DNA of 64,000 nucleotides, from NCBI GenBank assembly GCA_030686995.1, contig CM060709.1:129796373-129860372 (forward strand), written 5' to 3'. The notes under the pieces were generated by a model. That model saw only the letters and a program-made list of their open reading frames with translations. It ran no database searches and was not told the DNA's origin. This document shows positions 21,869 to 30,502 of this stretch, piece by piece. The stretch is from Artemisia argyi (Eukaryota > Streptophyta > Magnoliopsida > Asterales > Asteraceae). The position numbers and the translations under genes were made by a program. How positions within the stretch are numbered: position 1 is the first letter of the stretch; every line of letters starts with the position of its first letter.

Positions 21869-22083
21869 CAGTGGCGAAGCTTGGAAATTTCGAGTGGGGG
21901 GTCGGGATCTAAATTTTTTTTTCCTAACACTATGGGGGTCGAAACCGAATTAAATTGGGGGGGCGAAACCGAAAATACCGAAATTTTTCTACACGAAAAC
22001 TATATACCCCTACATCGCAAAAAAAATTTCGGAGGGTCGGCCCCCCCCCCCCCCCCCCCGGCCCCTTAGAAGCTGCGCCTCTG
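21869..22083. mobile_element. Short hAT-type MITE, 215 bp
   Basis: An exact 8-bp duplication ACTTTGAT flanks it (21861-21868 and 22084-22091). Ends read CAGTGGCGAAGCTT and, reversed, CAGAGGCGCAGCTT, which match at most positions. It contains a run of about 20 C residues near 22041-22059. The equivalent site near 26155-26185 has no insert. Confidence 0.83.
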
Positions 22084-22129
22084 ACTTTGATACACTAAAG
22101 AAACACGTTGGGCTGGGTCGAGTAGACCC

Positions 22130-23140
22130 GCAGTCTAGGTTGCACGGACACGGACACGGCGATACGGCAAAATCTAAAAATATAGGACACGGACACGGCC
22201 TGGACACGGGAATTAAATATTTATTTTATATGTATATTGATAAATTTTAGCATAAATAACTAACTAGATCTAAAAAATATTGGGCTTTAAATGTAAATTA
22301 AGGCTTTAACTTAGTTAAATTAAGGTTTTTTAAGTAAAGCCTCATTTTTTATTATTAATTGATATTTTTAATATTTATTTGATATAAAATCTGCACAACT
22401 TTTATTTTATAATAATTTTTTTTTAATGTTCTTATTATTTTTAGTTACATGTCTTGTGCATATGTTACAAAGTTTACATGTGCAGTTACATGTGCAGCTA
22501 TCATGAGTATTAATGCTGCAGAGTGTTGTAGTAGTGAAGATTGTACTTTCTCTTCCAACACATAACCAAGTTTTAATGTGGATTTCTTCTCTCCAGTCAT
22601 TGATTGTAGTGTTTTCAACATAAAACCTCTAATAATTTGTCGATCAAGTCTACGATTTTTGATTTCATGAACCCACAATCCACTCAACAACAAAATATGT
22701 CGATTCGAGTTCCTGCTTGTAGCTGGTGGTTATCCCTGCAGTTGCTGCATTATGAACACATTATATATTGTGATAGTAAGCTTGAACAGGTGAACTTGAG
22801 ACAGCAAATATGTTGCTAAACTTCTACGCATAAAGATTCCAGGTGTGTTGCTAGAATCATGACTACATCAGTTGAGTGTCACTAGGGGGACTGCAATCAA
22901 GATCTTACTGTGCCTACAAACAGACTTCCCACCAGTGGGTTATGACGATCTTGTGATTAAGCCCTGCTAGGCTGGCACCTCTTTTTACTTCTTAAGAAAT
23001 GAAACTAGAAAATATATCAAGATCTTATTGTATCGTCATTAAGGCCATAACTATTAGGTTATTACTTGTAATGATTAATTCTAATTTCCCCAAAGAATAG
23101 CTATCGTCCGCTACTTCAATTAAACTAGTTGTTGTATTTG
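22130..23140. other. Decayed duplicate flank with CACGGACACGG repeats; no gene
   Basis: Near 22140-22210 the phrase GGACACGG recurs five or more times. This block has no match in the paralogous region near 26225, so something inserted here, but its right end is not clear. The part 22860-23040 again matches the downstream flank of the F-box genes (ACTTCCCACCAGTGGGTTATG, 22925-22945; AAGATCTTATTGTA, 23019-23032). The ORF on the minus strand at 22445-22693 shows no recognisable family. Confidence 0.5.
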
Positions 23141-23144
23141 GGAT

Positions 23145-23245
23145 GGTACTATATGCCTTTAGAAGAGACCATAGTTGATACTTGATACCGTTGATAAGTA
23201 TGAAGAAGCTGGTTTGCTGGATATAGGGAAATCATTGCCGTACCT
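23145..23245 (+). pseudogene. Relic of the reductase C-terminal exon
   Basis: The DNA resembles 17500-17600: GGATGG...CCTTTAGAAGAGACCATAGTTGAT, then GAAGCTGGTTTGCTGGAT, then GGGAAATCATTGCCG. Small insertions and deletions shift the frame, so no protein can be read. It lies upstream of F-box gene 2 as the better copy lies upstream of F-box gene 1. Confidence 0.6.
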
Positions 23246-24040
23246 TGCAGTATGGTCCACTTTAGCCTAAAGTTATGAGTTGATTTTTTCTTGTCTATTT
23301 TTTTTCGAGGTAATCCATGTTTCTGGCATGGACTAAAAGTTGGACATGAAGGTATTGGCTAGTCCTTTGCTTTCGGCTTAAGGGCATTTCACAAACATGG
23401 TAACTCTAGTGTAAAAAAGTTGTTAGCTGACGGGGCAGAAAATGGTATAATTACCAAACCGGTTCAATTTCTTTACTGTAATTACCAGGCACATAAAATA
23501 GTAATTTTGCCATACTCGATCATTTTGCAGAACTGTGTTGCTATTCTATGGAAGTTGAAGGCAACTTTTGTTGGTTTAACTTAAAAATAATGAATATTTT
23601 ATTTGTATATATATGAGGTAAAGCTCATACATGCAACACTTTCACTTTCACATTGAGGTAGCTGTTATTTCTAATTTAGACGTGGTACCTTATAGTTTTA
23701 GTTTTAGTCTTAAAGACCCTGTAAGGCTAGTTCTTTACTAAATAGTAATTGGTTCTCACTTTTTCAAGTTATTGCATTGAATCATATCACGTATGATGTA
23801 TATCAGAATGGCTTTAAGGGATTGTCAATAGTAAACGAAAAACATAGTAGGTTTTTAGGAGCATTGCGTCACGACAAGGAACCTCGCTTAGATCTCGAAT
23901 GGGATCGGGTCGGGTTTGGTATGGTTGCCCTGCCTCAAACGCGCCCGTTGCCATTTATAATTGGATATATAGACATTTAAGTATATACAATTATGAGTAG
24001 TTAAAGGGCCAAATGTAACATTGTCACTGAAACAAGTTAA
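23246..24040. other. Intergenic DNA upstream of F-box gene 2
   Basis: No gene seen. From about 23998 it matches the upstream region of F-box gene 1 (TTAAAGGGCCAAATG). Confidence 0.5.
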
Positions 24041-24041
24041 A

Positions 24042-24050
24042 CCCTATAAA
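24042..24050 (+). promoter_or_regulatory. Probable TATA box of F-box gene 2
   Basis: CCCTATAAA lies about 76 bases before the ATG, in the upstream block shared with F-box gene 1. Confidence 0.55.
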
Positions 24051-24125
24051 CTAAAAACCTAAAATCCCAAATTACATTTTCTTTGTTTTCAACATCGTCA
24101 CTAGAACAGTAGAACCCTAAGAAAC

Positions 24126-25208
24126 ATGTCTGATAACATCCCTTTTGACATCCAAACAGAAATCATAAAAAGAGTTCCTGATGTGAAGTCACTGATTCGA
24201 TTCAGGGCCGTTTCGAAGTCATGGAAGTCTTTGATTGACAGCCATGAGTTTATCACTGGCTACGGCGCCCGCAAAACGAAGCCGCATAGTTTACTTTTAA
24301 GGTACAAAGATGATTCCGATGAGGTAAAATATCTATCTGTTAGTAATGACACTTTGGTCCAACAACAAGACCTTGCTCCAAATGTCTCTGCCCTTATGAA
24401 ACAATTTAATGCTATAGTTGTAATTGGTTACTCTCGCGGTTTGTTGTGTTTGTATTCTGTCTATAAAGCGGGGATGTTCGTTCTGTGGAACCCCTCAATC
24501 AGAAGATCTGTTTGTATTCTTAATTTTTGTTCGGGATACCTTGGTATTTTTGGTTTCGCAGTTTGTCCTATCACTAATGAACCTACCATTGTCAAAATTT
24601 CATACCCTTGGAAAGTTGAAATTTTTACTTTGAGTTCTAAGAGATGGACTGAGATTCAGTGTCGCAAGCCTCGTGAATCAATTAAACTTCGCTCCTCTCA
24701 AGTTGTTATTGATAGCTGCATTTATCGGGTTGCTTATGAGACAATTCGTCTTCCGAATACTGATCAATTTATGATCGTGTCATTTGATTTAATTGCTAAA
24801 GAATTCAAATCCATTGACTTACCAGATAAGATAACAAATCCGTTTACCTCACCTCTACGTTTCATCTTATCTAAGCTAAAGGGGTCTCTTGTTGTGATTG
24901 TACCCAGTAGAGAGGTGAAAGTATGGAAGATGGAGCCTGATTGTTCTTTCACACAGCTATTCACTATTGACACACCTGATTTATCGATACGCAATATAGT
25001 GGGGTTTTTGAAGAATGGTGGACTTGTAGTTGAAACACAGACGGCTGGACCGTGGGATTCTGCGCTTGAAGTTTACGATCCATGCTCAAAACAAATCACT
25101 AATCTTGGGATGTCTGGACGTAATGGTTCATTCTTCATCAGCTCTTACGAGGAAACGCTACTTCTGCTTGATCACTCAGATTTTTGCGAGTATCCTGAAA
25201 TCAATTGA
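24126..25208 (+). CDS. F-box protein, F-box-associated type, copy 2
   Basis: This is a single-exon ORF of 360 residues, closely similar throughout to copy 1 at 19284. The F-box is at about residues 3-45 (IPFDIQTEIIKRVPDVKSLI). The associated region carries SRGLLCL and LWNPSIRR. Differences concentrate in short surface-like segments: a 3-residue insertion after GARKT, loss of a GYC-type triplet after RLPN, a 4-residue insertion after NPFTS, and a shortened GPWDSALEVYDP segment. The C-terminus ends earlier than in copy 1 because a TGA follows YPEIN. It is expected to act as an SCF substrate receptor through SKP1 binding. The copies share promoter and 3' flank, so they come from a tandem duplication of about 4.8 kb spacing. 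No damage seen. Confidence 0.9.
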   Translation: MSDNIPFDIQTEIIKRVPDVKSLIRFRAVSKSWKSLIDSHEFITGYGARKTKPHSLLLRYKDDSDEVKYLSVSNDTLVQQQDLAPNVSALMKQFNAIVVIGYSRGLLCLYSVYKAGMFVLWNPSIRRSVCILNFCSGYLGIFGFAVCPITNEPTIVKISYPWKVEIFTLSSKRWTEIQCRKPRESIKLRSSQVVIDSCIYRVAYETIRLPNTDQFMIVSFDLIAKEFKSIDLPDKITNPFTSPLRFILSKLKGSLVVIVPSREVKVWKMEPDCSFTQLFTIDTPDLSIRNIVGFLKNGGLVVETQTAGPWDSALEVYDPCSKQITNLGMSGRNGSFFISSYEETLLLLDHSDFCEYPEIN

Positions 25209-26340
25209 TCACAGAGATGATGGCCACATTGCAAGGTATGGATTCACAAAGCGACATGTTTTCTTATCAGGGAGGGGCCTTGTTTGTACTTAAGATGTGA
25301 AAAAATCACCATATAATTTTCGTAACTGTTTTAATGTAGACAAGTAATGTTATGCTTGGTATCATCTTGAGTATGTATTTTAAGTTTGTATGGTACTAAA
25401 AAAAGAATCCTTTAATTTGGATTTCATTTCTTTCTATTATTTTGCAAGTCAGAATCGTTGATGATAATTAGCGTTTGCTTCTGATCATTGTCTATTATGC
25501 GTTTATCGACAACGGAGGTTAACTTGCCTTTTAGTTGTCTCATCACATGTATAATTCATTATAGCCTTACCGATTTAGTTACAATTGTGTTACATGCTCC
25601 TCTCATTGGCGCTATATTACTGCACCTGCATTAGACTTCCCACCAAGTGGGTTATAGCACCATTCAAACCGGTTCACATGACCCTTACAAATTCTCTGCT
25701 GACATTGTGAATAAGCCCTGCATCTCTGGCACCTTTTTACTTCTTAGGAAATGAATTCACAAAATATATTAAGATCTTATTGTAGATGATTAGAAATTGA
25801 TCAGGAGGAGTTGCATCTTTTTGTGTGTCTGTATAAAGTCTTTGTTATCGTTTTTTCCCATTATCATTCTTTCACAGATCATGATGAGTCAGGACCATGT
25901 GTTTATTTATTGTATTCGTCATAAAGGTCATAACTCCTAGTCAAAATGTTGAGGAAAGGAAAAAACACATATCAGCTTTTAATTTTAATTCATCTTATTG
26001 GAGTATTGCACTGATATGAGAATTTTTGGGTATGTTATGGAACTTCGTTTATGATGAACTTCTCCAGGTTTATTATGTTTACGGCTAAGCATGCTTTATG
26101 AGGAAATGAGTTATGTGATATTTGTATGGGCAAAATGGGTGATTAGTGTAATGGGTCAAAACGGATATTATGTTACACGCTAGAAAACACATTAGGTTGG
26201 GTCTGATCGAGTAGACCCACTATGTAACTATCTAAAACTAATATTGAAGCTGTATTGCACAAAAAATAGTTTTATCTTTCGATATATTTCTATGCGGCAC
26301 ATGTTCAGTTTCAAGATTAAAGTATATAAATGTTTGCCTT
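25209..26340 (+). other. 3' flank of F-box gene 2
   Basis: It is collinear with 20385-20843, 21598-21868 and 22084-22137 behind copy 1, apart from the two hAT-type inserts present only there. It therefore supplies the empty target sites for both. No gene. Confidence 0.7.
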
Positions 26341-26344
26341 TTTG

Positions 26345-26462
26345 AGCGGTAGTAGCAATGGTGTTTAGATACCCGAGGGGAGATATATATGCTTGGTGGA
26401 GGGATTGTTTCCAGAATTCCTGGCTGCAAGCCTACAATGATACCAAATTGTAAGTTCCACTA
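26345..26462 (+). pseudogene. Relic of the reductase exon
   Basis: GGGGAGATATATATGCTTG, then TTGTTTCCAG, then ATGATACCAAATTGTAAGTTCCAC follow the same order as at 17088-17190. The middle is rearranged and the frame is lost. A further piece, GTAAGTTCCACTAAAAATGGTGTGTTTGGAT, lies near 26809. These are the downstream member of the reductase/F-box pair repeated in this locus. Confidence 0.55.
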
Positions 26463-27124
26463 ACAATTTTTGTGAATAACCAAAAGTAATCAGGTTTTTT
26501 ACCTCAAGGCCTCAACTTTTTGTTTTTTTTAGGAAACCTCTTTTAATATGTCTTTTTTTTTTTTTTTTTTTTTTAGTTCGGGAAACCTCTTTTAATAAGT
26601 AATAGTAAATGCAAAACTAAAATATGTTTGTGGTTTGCCAAAAACCATCAACGTGAAAAACTAGTTCGCTTGTGTAAGAAAATGAACGAAGTGATATTAT
26701 ATTGGCAAATTGGGTGATTTGTGTAACGGGTCAAAACGGGTATTTTGTTAGAGTTGACCTGCAATATTACCATCTAAAACTGATATTTATATTTTAAAAC
26801 CCTAAGTGGTAAGTTCCACTAAAAATGGTGTGTTTGGATTTTCATTTATAAAATAAAAGTGAGTAATTAAAGCTTATTAGGTTCTTATAATTAACAGTAG
26901 TTTGGTAACTTTACCTCCATCTTAAAAATCCGTTTTCTTAGAGCAACTTTCCATTTAGCTCCACTAAGCCTGTTGTTTTAGTAAATCAATCAATATAATC
27001 ATAATTATTTTATGTACAAACTGATCTTATTATTACAACTTCCAACCATGATAATAAGGTCAACAATACATTGTTATTACGTTGGCACATTGATCCCTTT
27101 TAGGAATGTTTTGATGTTTAAATT
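26463..27124. other. Intergenic DNA, no gene seen
   Basis: A T-run lies at 26551-26574. Otherwise AT-rich without a recognisable feature apart from the short duplicate of the splice-site region mentioned for the reductase relic. Confidence 0.5.
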
Positions 27125-27554
27125 TAGAGGTGTAAACGAGATGAGACAACTCACAAGCTATCCGAGATCGTTAGATGAACCTGAAAACTACTTGAAATCA
27201 ACTTGTTTTAAACGAGTTGAGCTAGAGCTCGAGCAGACTTTCTAGTCAATGTTCGAGCTCCAAGTTACTACCTTGTACGGGTCGCGAGCCATAGTAGCTT
27301 ATGTTAAAGTACACATGTAGCCTTTTTATACATATACTTACTTAATTACATTACTATATATAGTCGTGTATATGAAGCGATTCGAGTCTGCTTTATAAGG
27401 ACTATTATAGCTCGAAATTGAAACATAGGCTTGCATGAGCTCGAGCATTAAATCTAAAGCTTGATCAAGCACTAGTCAAGTTTTGAGGCTGAATTTTTCT
27501 ATTCGTATTTAGCTTGAAGTACTGGGCTCGGCTCGGCTCGATTTAAACCTCTAA
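27125..27554. mobile_element. Degraded terminal-inverted-repeat element
   Basis: Ends read TAGAGGTGTAAACGAG and, reversed, TTAGAGGTTTAAATCGAG. The inner parts are rich in GAGCTCGAGC and GGCTCGGCTCG, the style of a widespread plant MITE. No clear target duplication could be read, so the family (hAT or other) is open. Confidence 0.55.
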
Positions 27555-28515
27555 CTTTTGCTTATTAGAGCAATGAGTGACATTTCTTATTAAAGCTAGT
27601 CAACAGTCTTGATGATCATATATCGATTTAATATTGTCTTTGGCTTCTAACTAGCTAGAATGTGTATAACTAATAACTGTATGATATGCTCAATCACAGT
27701 CTTGTAATTTAAGGGATCTTGATTATCAATGTAATATGCTTGCTGCGCCTATTTCAAGTACTTGGGCCTGGAGAAGTGGTATTTGAAGTGGGCCGGATAG
27801 TGTTCAATTTAGTAGGCTGCTACATATTAGTTTTATAAAAATTACTAGTATCTCTTTAATAAGTAGATGGTTATTTGGGGAATTCGGGGGACATGATTAT
27901 CTCCTGTTTATACCGAACTAATTTCGGGTTTCATCTTTTCCTTAATCTCCTTATTTATTTATATAATGTTTATTGCCATGATTAGCTTGCTTAATATATT
28001 TGTTTGCTTTGATTATTGTTAGTAGCGTAGTTATGTTTATTAGCGAGTAGTTTGTGCTTATTTGTTTAGAAATTGATGGCTAGGTGGTTAGAATTGTGGT
28101 TGGATTATTTATTTATTTATTTATTATTATTTTTTGGTAATTTTAGTAAGTATTTTAGGTTAGCTTATTTACTATAGATTAGGTTATTCGTTTTTGGTAA
28201 CAGATTGTTTTGCGGTAAAAAGCATTTCTTAACTAAAATCGTGAAAGGTACGACTGATTGGTTTTCGAGCTTTGTTCTTGACTAGACATCTCTAGCTTAA
28301 GGTAAGGTAAATAAGATGTGTTTTGTATCTACTTAACGATATCGTTACTATAAAGCGCCTAACTTGGTCCAGCGGTTATTAATGGGAGAAATCCGTCTGA
28401 TAATCTACTTAGATTGTTTTATCTCTTTAGACGGACGATATTTGAGTTGCATATCCATATCCATTTAGTTTGATCTAATGGTGGGATTAACCTAAGATTA
28501 AATAAGGAAACATAA
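27555..28515. other. Intergenic DNA, no gene seen
   Basis: AT-rich sequence with a short ATTT run near 28106-28133. Nothing coding recognised. Confidence 0.5.
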
Positions 28516-29336
28516 GTCTATGTTTTTTTCCCTTTTTTTTCTTTTTATTTTTTTTATTATTCATTTTTTATCTTTCTTTTTTTCCTTTATTTTTTTTTTC
28601 TTTTTGTGTTTTTTTTCCACGCTTTCATTATTGTTTCTTTTTCTTCTTTTTTTGTTTCTTCTTTTTTTTCTTTTTTGTTGTCTTTTTTTTCCACCTTTAT
28701 TTTTTTCTTGTTTCTTTTATCCTTTCTCTTTTTTCTTTTTTTCTTCTAATTCACGTTTTTTTCTAATAAACATTTTTTTTCGCTTTCATTCATTTTCGTC
28801 TGTTTTCGTTCGTTTTTATTTGTTTTCGTACGTTTTCGCCCGTTTTCTTACGTTTCGTTCGTTTTCATACATTTTGTGCGTTTTCAAACGTTTTTGTCCG
28901 CTTTCTTACGTTTTCGCCCGTTAACGTCGGTTTTGATACGTTTTCATATGTTTTCTTACATTTTCGTTCGTTTTCATACGTTTTCGTCGGTTTTCATACG
29001 TTTTCGTTCGTTTTAATACGTTTTCATCCGTTTTCTTTCGTTTTTGTCCGTTTTTCTTATGTCTTCGTCCGTTTTCAGACGTATTTTTACAATTTCATAC
29101 GTTTGCGTCCGTTTTCATACATATTCGTCCATTTTCTTATATTTTCGTTCGTTTTCATACGTTTTCATCCATTTTTCAAATGTTTTTGTCCTTTTCATAC
29201 ATGTTTTTACACTTTCATATGTTTTCTTCCGTTTTCATACATTTTCATTCGTTTTCTTACGTTTTCGTCCATTTTTTATTCGTTTTATTCTGTTTTTAAA
29301 TGTTTTTGGCAATTTTCAGACGTTTTCATATGTTTC
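28516..29336. repeat. Pyrimidine tract followed by a 10-bp T-tract minisatellite
   Basis: 28516-28780 is almost pure T/C with long T runs. From about 28785 a 10-base unit close to CGTTTTCRTH repeats some fifty times to about 29336. Each unit has a T4-T5 tract, so T-tracts recur once per helical turn, a known arrangement for intrinsically bent DNA. The ORFs here (Phe-rich) are products of the repeat. A reverse-complement block of the same unit is at 30013-30265. Confidence 0.8.
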
Positions 29337-30464
29337 TAAATATCACAAGTGATATTCTGAATATCACAAATTATATTCTGAATATCACAAGTGATATTCT
29401 AAATATCACAAGTTATATTCTGAATATCACAAGTTATATTCTGAATATCACAAGTGATATTCTGTGATATTCAGAATTCTGAATATCACAAGTGATTTTC
29501 TATGATATGTAGAATATCACAAGTGATACTATGAGTACCACAAATGATATTCTGGATATTATAAGTAATATTCTGTGATATTCAAAGTATCACAAGTGAT
29601 ATTCTGTGATATTCTAAATATCACAAGTTATATTCTGAATATCACAAGTGATATTCTTAATATCACAAGTGATTTTCTATGATATGCAGAATATCACAAG
29701 TGATACTATGAGTACCACAAATGATATCCTGGATATTATAAGTAATATTCTGTGATATTCAAAGTATCACAAGTGATATTCTTAATATCATAAGTGATTT
29801 TCTGAATTTGACAAATGGACGAATATTACTTATGATATCCAGAATAACATTTGTAGTAATCATAGTATCACTTGTGATATTCTGCATATCATAGAAAATC
29901 ACTTGTGATATTCAGAATATCACTCGTGATATTTTGAATATAACTTGTGATGTTTAGAATATCACAGAATATCACTTGTGATATTCAGAATATAACTTTT
30001 GATATTAAGAATATCATTTGTAATATTTAGAAACATATGAAAACGTCTGAAAATGGCAAAAAAAACATTTAAAAACGGACGAAAACGAATGAAAATGTAT
30101 GAAAACGGAAGAAAACGTATAAAAGTATAAAAACATGTATGAAAAAGACAAAAATGTTTGAAAACTAACAAAAACTAAGAAAACGAACAAATATGTATGA
30201 AAACAGATGAAAACGTATGAAAGCGTAAAAATACGTTTGAAAACGAACGAAAACATATGAAAAATGGACGAATATTACTTATGATATCCAAAATATCATT
30301 TGTGGTACTCATAGTATCACTTGTGATATTCTGCATATCATAGAAAATCACTTGTGATATTCAGAATATCACAAGTGATATTCTGAATATCACAGAATAG
30401 TGATATTCTGAATATCACAGAATATCACTTGTGATATTCTGAATATAACTTGTCATGTTTAGAA
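29337..30464. repeat. Palindromic satellite with large inverted organisation
   Basis: The unit is GAATATCACAAGTGATATTC, itself an inverted repeat apart from its central AA, repeated about every 20-25 bases with variants. Around it, a block of about 100 bases (ATTACTTATGATATCC...CTTGTGATATTCAGAATATC) occurs at about 29820-29920 and 30270-30370. It also occurs in reverse complement at about 29480-29580 and 29650-29765. Between 30013 and 30265 lies a reversed stretch of the 10-bp minisatellite. The whole of 28785-30265 therefore forms an imperfect inverted repeat centred near 29675. The T-tract/satellite junction phrase TTCAGACGTTTTCATATG (near 29316) reappears reversed near 30030. Confidence 0.8.
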
Positions 30465-30490
30465 TAAAATACAAAAGTATGATCCCAACA
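30465..30490 (-). repeat. Stub of the Sirevirus 3' LTR
   Basis: TAAAATACAAAAGTATGATC plus CCAACA matches the right end of the 5' LTR (48137-48162) exactly. Left of it the LTR sequence stops and the palindromic satellite begins. Confidence 0.82.
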
Positions 30491-30502
30491 ATCTCCCCCT
30501 AA
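30491..30502 (-). other. Polypurine tract of the Sirevirus
   Basis: On the minus strand TTAGGGGGAGAT precedes the LTR start TGTTGGGATC. Similar purine tracts (TTGAGGGGGAG-like) recur further inside near 32395, 32523 and 38822. Confidence 0.8.

Noticed and set aside
22445..22693. 82-residue ORF on the minus strand
   Set aside because: No recognisable domain, no promoter or splice context, and it lies in a decayed duplicate flank.
28520..29352. Phe-rich ORFs of 134, 102 and 78 residues
   Set aside because: They are translations of the T-rich tract and the 10-bp minisatellite; the same happens reversed at 29962-30256.
29337..30464. Regular repeats that could suggest a CRISPR array
   Set aside because: The units are self-complementary, follow each other without unique spacers of constant length, and no cas gene is near. 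The window is plant nuclear DNA.
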